From positions 1 through 55,473 of the forward strand of contig DASVVT010000049.1 of the NCBI GenBank assembly GCA_036386415.1: a DNA stretch of 55,473 nt, read 5' to 3'. The DNA is from DASVVT01 sp036386415 (lineage in GTDB: Bacteria; Acidobacteriota; Blastocatellia; Pyrinomonadales; Pyrinomonadaceae). Below are positions 42,866-51,046 of this stretch, in pieces; the first letter of the stretch is position 1, and every line of letters begins with the position of its first letter. The notes beneath the pieces were generated by a model. The model saw nothing but the letters and a program-made list of their open reading frames with translations, did not search any database and was not told the origin of the DNA. Made by a program: the position numbers and the translations under genes.

Positions 42866-43798
42866 TCATATTCCCAGCACGTTGACGAGTTCCTGCACGG
42901 CTGCGGCACTCTTTTGCAGTGCGATGCGCTCTTCCGCCGTGAGGTTGATCTCGATGATCTGCTCAAGGCCGCGCGCGCCGAGTTTGCACGGCACGCCGAC
43001 GTAGAGGCCGTTGATGCCGTACTCGCCTTCCAGGTAGGCGGCGCACGGCAGAATCTTCTTCTTGTCCTTGAGGATGGATTCCGTCATTTCGACGGCTGCC
43101 GCCGACGGCGCATAGTAGGCGGAGCCCGTCTTGAGGAGTGCGACGATCTCTGCGCCGCCATTGGCCGTGCGTTTGACAATCGCGTCGATCTGCTCTTTCG
43201 GCAGCAGTTCTGTGATGGGGATTCCGGCGCAGGTCGAAAAGCGTGGCAGCGGAACCATCGTGTCGCCGTGTCCGCCAAGGACGAAGGCCGTGACATTCTC
43301 GACCGACACGTCCAGGGCTTCGGCGAGGAAGCAGCGCATACGCGCCGAATCGAGCACGCCCGCCATCCCTATGACGCGATGCTTCGGGAAACCTGAGCGT
43401 TTGAGCGCGACCTGGCACATCGCATCCAAAGGATTCGAGACGATGATGAGGATTGAATCGGGCGAGCGCCGCGTCACTTCGTCCACGACCTTCGAGACGA
43501 TGTCCGCGTTCGTCTTCAAGAGATCATCGCGGCTCATGCCAGGCTTTCGCGGCAACCCTGCGGTGATAATCACGACATCGGAATCATTCGTCTCGTCGTA
43601 GGTGTTAGCGCCGGTCAAACGCACGTCGAACCCTTCAACCGGAGCGGTCTCCGCCAAATCCAGCGCCTTGCCCTGCGGCACGCCCTCAACAATATCGACC
43701 AGCACGATGTCGCCCAGCTCCTTGCTCGCCAGCCAGTGCGCAGCCGTCGCGCCCACATTACCCGCGCCCACCACTGTAATCTTATTTCGCCTGCCCAT
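42866..43798 (-). CDS. mdh: Malate dehydrogenase
   Basis: 310 residues. NAD-binding TVVGAGNVGATAAHWLA with D in VLVDIV (NAD preference), then the active loop AGLPRKPGMSRDDLLKTN with the arginines that select malate over lactate, and the catalytic His in VLGGHGDTMVPL. This is the LDH-like bacterial MDH type. It catalyses malate-to-oxaloacetate in the TCA cycle. Its upstream neighbour on the same strand is the AT-rich TIR/PIN cassette, and icd lies beyond it, so two TCA-cycle genes flank the cassette. Confidence 0.95.
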   Translation of the reverse strand: MGRRNKITVVGAGNVGATAAHWLASKELGDIVLVDIVEGVPQGKALDLAETAPVEGFDVRLTGANTYDETNDSDVVIITAGLPRKPGMSRDDLLKTNADIVSKVVDEVTRRSPDSILIIVSNPLDAMCQVALKRSGFPKHRVIGMAGVLDSARMRCFLAEALDVSVENVTAFVLGGHGDTMVPLPRFSTCAGIPITELLPKEQIDAIVKRTANGGAEIVALLKTGSAYYAPSAAAVEMTESILKDKKKILPCAAYLEGEYGINGLYVGVPCKLGARGLEQIIEINLTAEERIALQKSAAAVQELVNVLGI

Positions 43799-43870
43799 CG
43801 TTTCTTCCTCTCCTTAATTATCTTTACTGAATGATTATTTTGCTTGGATTTTACTACCTCGACTACATAT

Positions 43871-44410
43871 CTAAGTCTCTCCAATCTCTTTTAACTCTTG
43901 TTTCAACAGTTTTTCGCTAATACGAAAGTTAAGAGGCTTCTTCCTAATCATCTCAATCAGTGGCCTAATTTCTGCAATATACCCGATTCTCTTGAACTCC
44001 TTAAGCACACCCAATACGCCTCTAGGGTTTAAGCTATGTTGCCGAGCGACCATTCTACCCTTCCGATCATCAATTAACACTTCAGATATATTGAGTTCGC
44101 GTGCCTGTATGATTACCTCAGCTTCACCCCGATCAATAGCAGCAAGTGGATTGCGGTTACGATCATAAAGCAACTGGAGATCATATTTATTGTTCACGTC
44201 ACAAATTTTTAAGAAGGGATGATGCCGTATTAGCTCTTGAAGCCGTCGCTTGCCCCTTCCTTTACGACGCACTTCCTCAAGAACATACCGAGGGATATGA
44301 ATAGGGTAATAGCGGACAACCAATTTGGGTAAAATATCAAGATACCAAAGATAGATTAGACACGAAGCATCAATAACCGTTGATATTTTTCCAACACGAG
44401 GACGCGGCAT
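43871..44410 (-). CDS. PIN-domain (DUF3368-like) nuclease-like protein
   Basis: 179 residues. The PIN-fold acids are placed as expected: D14 in STVIDASCLIYL, E45/E46 in YVLEEVRRKG, E95/E97 in DRGEAEVIIQA, and D114/D115 in VLIDDRKGRMVA. The following LNPRGVLGVLKEFKRIGYI matches DUF3368-type PIN proteins. PIN proteins are usually RNases, many of them toxins. The start ATG shares one base with the stop of the TIR gene (TAATG), so the two are translationally coupled. GC is low (22 of 60 in 43921-43980, against 37 of 60 in 43201-43260 within mdh), suggesting transfer. Confidence 0.78.
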   Translation of the reverse strand: MPRPRVGKISTVIDASCLIYLWYLDILPKLVVRYYPIHIPRYVLEEVRRKGRGKRRLQELIRHHPFLKICDVNNKYDLQLLYDRNRNPLAAIDRGEAEVIIQARELNISEVLIDDRKGRMVARQHSLNPRGVLGVLKEFKRIGYIAEIRPLIEMIRKKPLNFRISEKLLKQELKEIGET

Positions 44411-44883
44411 TAAGACTCAGTCAATTGCTGCAATAGATATAAACTGATAACCGTTCCGGCAAGAGCAAGAAGCACCCCCTGAGCGTCTTTATCAAACTTC
44501 TTCTTTTGCAAGAAAGACGCAAGATCATTTTCCATCTTCCAGGGACTACTAGGGTCAAGCTCAAAAACAGGTATATCGGAACGTTGCAAGAGCGGATTGA
44601 TAGATTTAGTAGACGTACCTTTCTCAACGATGGGAATGATAGGCTTCTGATGTATCAAGGCATATTCCAACTCTTTCTTCACTTGCACTGTCGCGCGTTT
44701 AGTTAGAAATGCGATAACGGAATCAGATTCACTAATCATACGTGCAACGGTTGCCCAATCTGAGCGTTGTACAGGGTTCGGCACATCCATGTGTAAGCCC
44801 GAAGCAGCAGCAAGCGTTTGAAGCCTCCAGACGACAACCATTTCATCAGGACTGGTGTTATAACTTAGAAAGACTCTATACAT
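44410..44883 (-). CDS. TIR-domain protein with C-terminal membrane helix
   Basis: 157 residues. The TIR-like start MYRVFLSYNTSPDE, with SDSVIAFLTKRATVQVKKELEYALIHQKPIIPIVE in the middle, fits the TIR fold: E71 in VKKELEYAL is placed where the NAD-hydrolysing Glu of TIR enzymes lies. Residues 134-154 (AQGVLLALAGTVISLYLLQQL) are a membrane helix. The gene has its own promoter and low GC. It is directly followed by the PIN gene. Bacterial TIR proteins often act in phage defence by consuming NAD or making signal nucleotides. A TIR-like but inactive role cannot be excluded. Confidence 0.72.
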   Translation of the reverse strand: MYRVFLSYNTSPDEMVVVWRLQTLAAASGLHMDVPNPVQRSDWATVARMISESDSVIAFLTKRATVQVKKELEYALIHQKPIIPIVEKGTSTKSINPLLQRSDIPVFELDPSSPWKMENDLASFLQKKKFDKDAQGVLLALAGTVISLYLLQQLTES

Positions 44884-44923
44884 GGCAGTCTACGCCTTAG
44901 ATTTTGTTTGATTCTTGAAGACT

Positions 44924-44952
44924 AACATATCAGACTACCACGCTGTTGTCAT
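44924..44952 (-). promoter_or_regulatory. Promoter for the TIR-PIN cassette
   Basis: On the minus strand, ATGACA (44952-44947) and TATGTT (44929-44924) are spaced by 17 bases. The -35 box matches at five of six positions, the -10 box at four. Transcription would begin about 35 bases before the TIR start, so the cassette has its own promoter downstream of the icd stop. Confidence 0.45.
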
Positions 44953-45045
44953 GCATGTTCCCTTAGCGCCCTTTCTTCAAAGCAAAAGCCATAAGTTAGA
45001 GATCAAGGCAACCGACTTTGACACGCTGACTCCAAACACAAACTT

Positions 45046-46296
45046 CTACATGTTTTGAATTATTGCTTCCGCAAACTCGCTCGTCTTCAATTTCGTCGCG
45101 CCTTCCATCTGGCGATGCAGGTCGTAGGTGACCTTCTTCTGACGGATCGTCTCGGTCAAGCCGTCTATGATGAGCTTGCTGGCTTCAGTCCAGCCCATGT
45201 AGTCGAACATCATGACGCCGGAGAGGATCACGGAGCCGGGATTGATCACGTCCTGCCCGGCATACTTCGGCGCCGTCCCGTGCGTCGCTTCAAAGACGGC
45301 GGCGTTATCGCCGATGTTAGCCCCCGGAGCCATGCCGAGGCCGCCGACCTGCGCGGCGGCGGCATCCGACAGGTAATCGCCGTTCAGGTTGGGCGTGGCG
45401 AGCACTTCGTACTCCTGCGGGCGAAGCAGCAACTGCTGGAACATCGAATCGGCGATGCGGTCGTTGATGAGAATCTTCCCTTCCGGGAGCTTGCCCTCAT
45501 GCTTGTCCCACAGATCCTTCTCGCTCACGGTCACAGCCGCGAACTCTTCCGCCGCCAGTTGATAGCCCCACTCGCGGAACGCACCCTCCGTAAACTTCAT
45601 GATGTTGCCCTTGTGCACGAGCGTGACGACACGGCGCTTATTATTGAGCGCGTATTGAATGGCGCGGCGCACAAGGTTCTTCGTCCCCGTGATCGAAATG
45701 GGTTTGACGCCGATGCCGCTGTCCTCTCTGACCTCGTAGCCCCAGTCGTGCAGAAAGTCGATCATCTTTCGCGCCTTGTCGGAGCCCTCGCGAAACTCTA
45801 TGCCAGCGTAGACGTCCTCTGTGTTCTCGCGGAAGATGACGATGTTGACCTTTCCGGGCTCGCGCATCGGCGAAGGGACGCCCTCGAAGTAGCGTACGGG
45901 GCGCACGCAGGCGTAGAGGTCTAGCTCCTGACGGAGCGTGACGTTCAAAGAGCGTATGCCTTCGCCGACGGGCGTGGTGAGCGGCCCCTTGATGGCGACG
46001 ACCAGATCGCGTATCGCGTCCAGGGTGTCGCGCGGCAGCCATTCCCCGAACTTCTCGAAAGCCTTCTCGCCCGCGAAGATTTCGTACCAGACGATGCGAC
46101 GTTGCCCCTTATACGCTTTCTCGACCGCCGCATCAAAGACGCGGCTGGCCGCGCGCCAGATGTCGGGCCCCGTCCCGTCCCCCTCGATGAAAGGAATGAG
46201 CGGATTATCGGGCACATTGATGCGGCCTTCACGTATTTGTATGCGCCGGGCGTCTGCCGGGACGGGCAATTCATTATAAGATTGCGTGTGCGGCAT
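45046..46296 (-). CDS. icd: NADP-dependent isocitrate dehydrogenase
   Basis: 416 residues. Matches the bacterial homodimer: FIEGDGTGPDIW, KGPLTTPVGEGIRSLNVTLRQELDLYACVRPVRY, IFRENTEDVYAGIEF, and the substrate/metal region NDRIADSMFQQLLLRP. The NADP-site region GANIGDNAAVFEATHGTAPKYAGQDVINPGSVIL is complete. It makes 2-oxoglutarate from isocitrate in the TCA cycle. Upstream (46297-46556, 260 bases) no gene is seen. The TIR-PIN cassette is inserted between icd and mdh. Confidence 0.96.
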   Translation of the reverse strand: MPHTQSYNELPVPADARRIQIREGRINVPDNPLIPFIEGDGTGPDIWRAASRVFDAAVEKAYKGQRRIVWYEIFAGEKAFEKFGEWLPRDTLDAIRDLVVAIKGPLTTPVGEGIRSLNVTLRQELDLYACVRPVRYFEGVPSPMREPGKVNIVIFRENTEDVYAGIEFREGSDKARKMIDFLHDWGYEVREDSGIGVKPISITGTKNLVRRAIQYALNNKRRVVTLVHKGNIMKFTEGAFREWGYQLAAEEFAAVTVSEKDLWDKHEGKLPEGKILINDRIADSMFQQLLLRPQEYEVLATPNLNGDYLSDAAAAQVGGLGMAPGANIGDNAAVFEATHGTAPKYAGQDVINPGSVILSGVMMFDYMGWTEASKLIIDGLTETIRQKKVTYDLHRQMEGATKLKTSEFAEAIIQNM

Positions 46297-46556
46297 AATA
46301 ATCCTCCCTGGATATTAGCGGCCTGGGGCGGGTTATAGCTAAAAGCCGCCAGCGCGCCTGAAGCCGTACGGACAGAGCCCGTGCGCGTGCCTTTCCATAG
46401 GCGCTACGGAAGCACCAAAGGGACGAGCCGTCTGTCAGTATGAAAAGAGCGCGAGTGTACAGTCGCACACGCGCGAGTGTCAAGATACGCGACCAACTGG
46501 TAGTGTCTGAAATCTGTGTTGCTGTACTTCATGCGCTTATTCGTTGCGAGACAAAG

Positions 46557-46952
46557 ATGCGAGTTCCTGATTGGGTGAGCAGATGGTTGTATGGAGAACC
46601 GCGCGACGGGCAGGTCGCGGCGTCGGAAGATCAAGACGCGTCAGATGCGAGCGAGGTTGATCCTTTCAATCCGTTTCCCGAACCCGTCGAGATTGAGATT
46701 CGCGACTGGTTCGACCTGCACACCATTGCTCCGCGCGACGTGAAGCGCGTCGTCGAAGAATATCTGAAAGAGGCGCGCCGGGCGGGCTTTCGCAGCGTGC
46801 GCATAGTTCACGGCAAGGGCGTGGGCGTGCAGCGCGAGATGGTACGCAGCATCCTCGCGCGCACGCCCTTCGTCGAAGACTGGACGGACGCCCCGCCCGA
46901 AGCCGGAGGCTGGGGCGCGACCGTTGCGCGACTCAAGCCGAAAGATGATTGA
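46557..46952 (+). CDS. Smr-domain protein
   Basis: 131 residues from ATG 46557 (MRVPDWVSRWLYG). An earlier ATG at 46440 is possible but its first 39 residues look unlike a domain. After a linker the Smr fold is clear: EIRDWFDLHTIAPRDVKRVVEEYLKEARRAGFRSVRIVHGKGVGVQREMVRSIL, with DLH and HGKG. Smr domains are nucleases or nucleic-acid-binding modules (MutS2 C-terminus, stand-alone SmrA/SmrB). No MutS part is present, so a stand-alone Smr, possibly for ribosome or DNA quality control, is likely. Confidence 0.85.
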   Translation: MRVPDWVSRWLYGEPRDGQVAASEDQDASDASEVDPFNPFPEPVEIEIRDWFDLHTIAPRDVKRVVEEYLKEARRAGFRSVRIVHGKGVGVQREMVRSILARTPFVEDWTDAPPEAGGWGATVARLKPKDD

Positions 46953-47019
46953 GCGCGTGTCTGTCGGCGATGGCTTCAGTTTCCAGAACAACTCTCTATT
47001 GAGAGTAAGGAGAGTTGGA

Positions 47020-47102
47020 GTTCACCGTAGAGATGCAGAGATAGCGCAGAGGATTGAATATCATTCCACTCTCTGTGCCCCCTCTGCGTCTCTGCGGTGA
47101 AT
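47020..47102. repeat. Intergenic inverted-repeat element, CACCGCAGA-word family (copy 2)
   Basis: Left arm 47020-47053 (GTTCACCGTAGAGATGCAGAG...GCAGAGG) and right arm 47071-47102 (CTCTGTGCC...CTCTGCGTCTCTGCGGTGAA). The loop is about 17 bases. It lies between the convergent Smr and DUF4394 genes. Confidence 0.8.
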
Positions 47103-47198
47103 GCTCCTTTGCGTATGCTCAAAGGTTGGAGAACACCGAACTGCAATGGTCGCTTCTTCGTCGTTCTCCAAAGTCCGAAGCACGCCCCTTGCTACTGC

Positions 47199-48800
47199 CT
47201 AGTCCCCCGTTGTGGCAATTCCTACGATCATCCGATTGCCGCCGATGGTTCCAACGAGCGAGGCTTTGCCTGTCGCCAGATTGATCGTATAGAGCCTGGA
47301 GCTACCGCCGGAGCCCGTAATTGCGGCATAAGCGAAGTCGCCCGTGTCGCTGAAGCTTGCGATGTCAAAGCCAACCGGGCCGACGGCGTTGAGGCCCAGA
47401 TTGCCTATCGTCGTCAACACTCCCCCGTTAGGCGAAGGCATGCCGTCAACCCCGCCCTGCCTGACCAGAATATCCAGATTGTTGTCGATCCCATAGAGCG
47501 TCGTGGACAGCGTGACCTGAAAGTTATTAGTGTAAGCCGAGCCCACGACGTTCGGATTTGCGCCCGCGTGCGGGTCGCCCGCCGCGTATGAGAGTGGAGT
47601 GTCCACAGCGGCGACCGTCCCGTCGTCCGGGTTGAGCCGCATGTTCTGATCGGCATCGCTGACCACACGGATGCGATCAACCGCCGGGTTAAAGTCGAAT
47701 CCGAAACTGGTTCCGAGCAGCGCCGGACTAAAGGGGCCAGAGCCGACCTCCGTGGCCGCGCCAGTCCCTACATTAATGGTGTAGAGGCGGCTGGTGCTGC
47801 CGAGTCCATAAAGCTGAAAGTTGGCCGGGCGATAATCTATGCCCAGGATATGTTCACCAGGCTGCAATCCGGTGATTGATACCTGATGGGTAATTGTCCC
47901 CGGTCGCTGCGCGTTAAATACCAGGATGTCGTTGTCGTCTGTCACAGCTACGATAAAGACCTCAACTGTGATAACCGCCAGACCGCGCAACGCATTGCTG
48001 TTGATTTTGCCGACCAGCGTAGCCTGGCCCGTGTTGAGATTAATCTTGTAGAGGCTGGACACGTTACCAGCGCCCCGGAATGCGGCGTAAGCCGTGCCGG
48101 TGCCCGGCGCAATGTCAAAACCATTCAGATTCGATGCATCGGCATGGAGCGACCCGATAGTCGTCAGTTGTCCCCCATTAGGCGAAGGCACGCCGTTGAC
48201 GCCGCCGATCCTCACCAGCACGTCCAGCAGGTAATCAATTCCGTAAAGGGTTGTCATGGTCGCGCCGGAGAAGTTGTTGGTGTAAGCCGCATCGACGACA
48301 TTCGGATCGACACCCTCGTTCGGATCGCCCGGCGCATACGCAAGCGGCGTGTCTACAGCGGCGACCGTTCCGGTGTTCGGATTGAAGCGGAAATTCTCAT
48401 CTCGATTGCTGACGACGCGCAAGCGGTCAACCACCGGGTTGAAATCGACGCCGAAGGAACTGCCCGTCAAGGCCGGAACAAAAGGAGCGTCATTGACCGC
48501 CGTCGCCACGCCGGTTGACGGGTTAATGATGTAGATATGTCTCTGGCTGCCGAGACCAAAGAGCTGATTACTGCTGGGGCGAAAATCGATGCCGTGAAGG
48601 AATTCCCCCGGCTGCAAGCCGGTGATCGGCACTGTGCTGATGATCGTTCCCGGCGTGTCGCTGTCAAAGCGTACCAGATGATTATCAAGTGTGAGGCCGA
48701 TGATCGGGACAGCTTTGGCGACTGTCGGCCCCAGTAACATCGCGGCTAAAGCCAGGCATGGAGCAAGCCACGCGCGACGCCATGTCAATCTATTATTCAT
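47199..48800 (-). CDS. Secreted tandem DUF4394-domain protein
   Basis: 533 residues from ATG 48800 (GGGAGA upstream). A signal peptide (LAPCLALAAMLLGPTVAKA) is followed by two DUF4394 units of about 250 residues with parallel features: ITGLQPGEFLHGIDFRPSSNQLFGLGS in the first, ITGLQPGEHILGIDYRPANFQLYGLGS in the second; SSFGVDFNPVVDRLRVVSN and TSFGFDFNPAVDRIRVVSD. The units look like beta-propeller modules. The function is unknown; the protein lies alone between Smr and an ABC exporter. Confidence 0.83.
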   Translation of the reverse strand: MNNRLTWRRAWLAPCLALAAMLLGPTVAKAVPIIGLTLDNHLVRFDSDTPGTIISTVPITGLQPGEFLHGIDFRPSSNQLFGLGSQRHIYIINPSTGVATAVNDAPFVPALTGSSFGVDFNPVVDRLRVVSNRDENFRFNPNTGTVAAVDTPLAYAPGDPNEGVDPNVVDAAYTNNFSGATMTTLYGIDYLLDVLVRIGGVNGVPSPNGGQLTTIGSLHADASNLNGFDIAPGTGTAYAAFRGAGNVSSLYKINLNTGQATLVGKINSNALRGLAVITVEVFIVAVTDDNDILVFNAQRPGTITHQVSITGLQPGEHILGIDYRPANFQLYGLGSTSRLYTINVGTGAATEVGSGPFSPALLGTSFGFDFNPAVDRIRVVSDADQNMRLNPDDGTVAAVDTPLSYAAGDPHAGANPNVVGSAYTNNFQVTLSTTLYGIDNNLDILVRQGGVDGMPSPNGGVLTTIGNLGLNAVGPVGFDIASFSDTGDFAYAAITGSGGSSRLYTINLATGKASLVGTIGGNRMIVGIATTGD

Positions 48801-48942
48801 CTCATTCTCCCTTCCGCTGGAACGCGGAATTCCGGAATTGTCGAGGGAATTGTTGACGTGCAAAAAGTGGGGTGTAGGTGGTCATGGCGACCCCCTAATA
48901 ACACATCTTGTGCGTAATTGCTATGGCCTCTACTGTGGAAGA

Positions 48943-49022
48943 AATGCGGAATGATGAATGCGGAATGGAAAACAAGCGCGTCTCTCTTTTCACTCATCAT
49001 TCATCATTCCGCATTCATCATT
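48943..49022. repeat. Intergenic inverted-repeat element, GAATGCGGAATGAT-word family
   Basis: Left arm 48943-48967 (AATGCGGAATGATGAATGCG...) and right arm 48995-49022 (CATCATTCATCATTCCGCATTC...), with a spacer of about 27 bases. The right arm ends four bases before the ABC exporter stop. Confidence 0.85.
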
Positions 49023-49026
49023 TCTT

Positions 49027-50811
49027 CTACGTCTCTTCTTTACGGAACTGAATCTCATACAGCTCTGTATAGAGGCCGCCGCGCGCGAGTAGCTCCTGGT
49101 GCGTGCCGCTTTCGACCACCTGACCGTCTTTGATGACGAAGATCACGTCGGCTCGTCTGATCGTCGCCAGGCGGTGCGCGATGACGATTGAGGTCTTGCC
49201 CTCCATCAAGCGCGTGAGGGCATCAAAGACGAGCTCCTCCGATGCCGCATCGAGGCCAGAAGAGGGTTCGTCCAGAATAAGAATCGGAGCGTTGCGTATG
49301 ATCGCCCGCGCGATGGCGATGCGCTGGCGCTGCCCGCCGGAGAGGGTGACGCCTCGCTCGCCTACCATCGTGTCATACCCTTCGGTCATCTTCTCTATGA
49401 ATTCGTGCGCATTAGCCATTTCAGCGGCGCGTACGATCTCCTCGCGTGTGGCCTCCGGCTTGCCATAGGCTATGTTTTCCCCGATGGTCGCGCGAAAGAG
49501 CAGCGACTCCTGGAGCACAAAGCTGATCTGACGGCGCAAGGATTTAATCTTGAAGCTGCGCACATCCATGCCGTCTATTTTCACAGTCCCTTTGGACGGA
49601 TCATAAAAGCGCGGAATGAGGCTGATGACGGTTGACTTGCCAGCGCCTGTAGGGCCGACCAGCGCCGCCACCTGACCGGGCTCGATCTTGAGACTGAAGT
49701 CTTTGAGCACCAGACAATCTTTCTCGTAGCCGACACACACCCCGTCGAACTCGATCTTCCCCTTAAAGGTTGGCGCGCGACGCGCTCCCGGCAGATTGCG
49801 TCCCTCCGCCTCTGTCTCGAACACCTCCCTGATGCGGTCGAAACCGACGGCAGCCTTAGACACTGCATCCGTCATCTTTGAAAGCTCGCGCATAGGCTTG
49901 TACATCTTGCCGAGGTAGAGAAAGAAGACCAGGAGCGCGCCCGGCGTTAGCTCACCGCTTAAGACCAGCCGCGCGCCATACCACACCACCAGACAAGTGC
50001 CGACGGCTGTAATAAGCTGAACCATCGGCGTCAATTTCGCTTTCAGGCCGCGCGCGCGCAACGCCGCCTCCACGCTTCCCATGCTCTCCTGCTCGAAACG
50101 ACGCTGCTCGTAGCCTTCTCTGGTGAACGCCTGGACGACGCGGATTGACGAAAGGACTTCCTGGAGCACGGAGACAACTTCACCCTCCTGGCTGCGGACT
50201 TCCTTTGAAGCCCGCTTGATCCGGCGCGTAAAGTTATAGACGACCAGACCGAGCACAGGCACAACCGACAGGGCGATCAAAGTGAACTTCCAACTGAGAT
50301 AGAACATCACGCAGATCATGCCGACCAGCGTGAGAACCTGGACGAGCATCCCTAAGAGCACCTGTGAGATGAGGTTCTGGATGGCGTCTATGTCGCTCGT
50401 CACGCGGCTGATCAGGTCGCCCGTTCTCTTCTGATCATGATAGGTCAGCGACAGCCGCTGGATGTGATGATAGAGCATTCGTCTGAGGTCGTGCATGACC
50501 CACTGGCCGACGCTCATGGTGAGATAGTTCTGCGTGTAATTACCGATTGCCCCGAGGGCAGCGATACCGATCACGGCCACCGCCGCGAAGGTCAAAATCG
50601 CCAGCTTGTCATGCCCCACCACGGCGTTGATGGAATCGGCCATCCATCCTTCCATGGGCTTGTTGCCCAGGACGTAATCGAAGACGACCTTTAAGGGCCA
50701 GGGCTCCAGTAAATCTGCGAGGCTGTCGGCGATCACCGCGATGAAAGCGATGGTCAGCGCTTTCCAGTGGGGACGCAGGAGATGAGTTATCTGAATCTTC
50801 TTCTTTTCCAT
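49027..50811 (-). CDS. ABC-type exporter, fused membrane and ATPase domains
   Basis: 594 residues. Six membrane helices (residues 15-320) are followed by one ATPase: Walker A VGPTGAGKSTV, signature LSGGQRQRIAIARAI, Walker B LILDEPSSGLD, and H in SIVIAHRLATI. Half-transporters of this MsbA-like type work as homodimers that export lipids, drugs or peptides across the inner membrane. The substrate is not clear. It is followed downstream by no partner gene, which fits a homodimer. Confidence 0.94.
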   Translation of the reverse strand: MEKKKIQITHLLRPHWKALTIAFIAVIADSLADLLEPWPLKVVFDYVLGNKPMEGWMADSINAVVGHDKLAILTFAAVAVIGIAALGAIGNYTQNYLTMSVGQWVMHDLRRMLYHHIQRLSLTYHDQKRTGDLISRVTSDIDAIQNLISQVLLGMLVQVLTLVGMICVMFYLSWKFTLIALSVVPVLGLVVYNFTRRIKRASKEVRSQEGEVVSVLQEVLSSIRVVQAFTREGYEQRRFEQESMGSVEAALRARGLKAKLTPMVQLITAVGTCLVVWYGARLVLSGELTPGALLVFFLYLGKMYKPMRELSKMTDAVSKAAVGFDRIREVFETEAEGRNLPGARRAPTFKGKIEFDGVCVGYEKDCLVLKDFSLKIEPGQVAALVGPTGAGKSTVISLIPRFYDPSKGTVKIDGMDVRSFKIKSLRRQISFVLQESLLFRATIGENIAYGKPEATREEIVRAAEMANAHEFIEKMTEGYDTMVGERGVTLSGGQRQRIAIARAIIRNAPILILDEPSSGLDAASEELVFDALTRLMEGKTSIVIAHRLATIRRADVIFVIKDGQVVESGTHQELLARGGLYTELYEIQFRKEET

Positions 50812-50884
50812 TCAGCGGCCTAGCATACGGAAACGGAATTGACTACTACGGTCGAGTAATCAGAGCCTGTTTGGAAAGGGAAGA

Positions 50885-50976
50885 ATTAAACGCAGAGGGC
50901 GCAAAGTTCATCGCAAAGGTCGCAGATTCTTTGCGCTCTTGGCGCGTCTTCCTTTGCGTCCTTTGCGTTTAAATCT
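50885..50976. repeat. Intergenic inverted-repeat element, CGCAAAGGA-word family (copy 5)
   Basis: Left arm 50885-50927 (TTAAACGCAGAGGGCGC...TCGCAAAGGTCGCAG) and right arm 50931-50976 (TTTGCGCTCTTGGCGCG...CTTTGCGTTTAAAT). It lies between the DPP4-like peptidase stop and the ABC exporter start. Confidence 0.85.
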
Positions 50977-51046
50977 CTACTCACCCCAACCACTCTCCTC
51001 ACTTTTCAAACACGCTCTCATTACTGCTTTCTCAAGCAAGCTTCGT

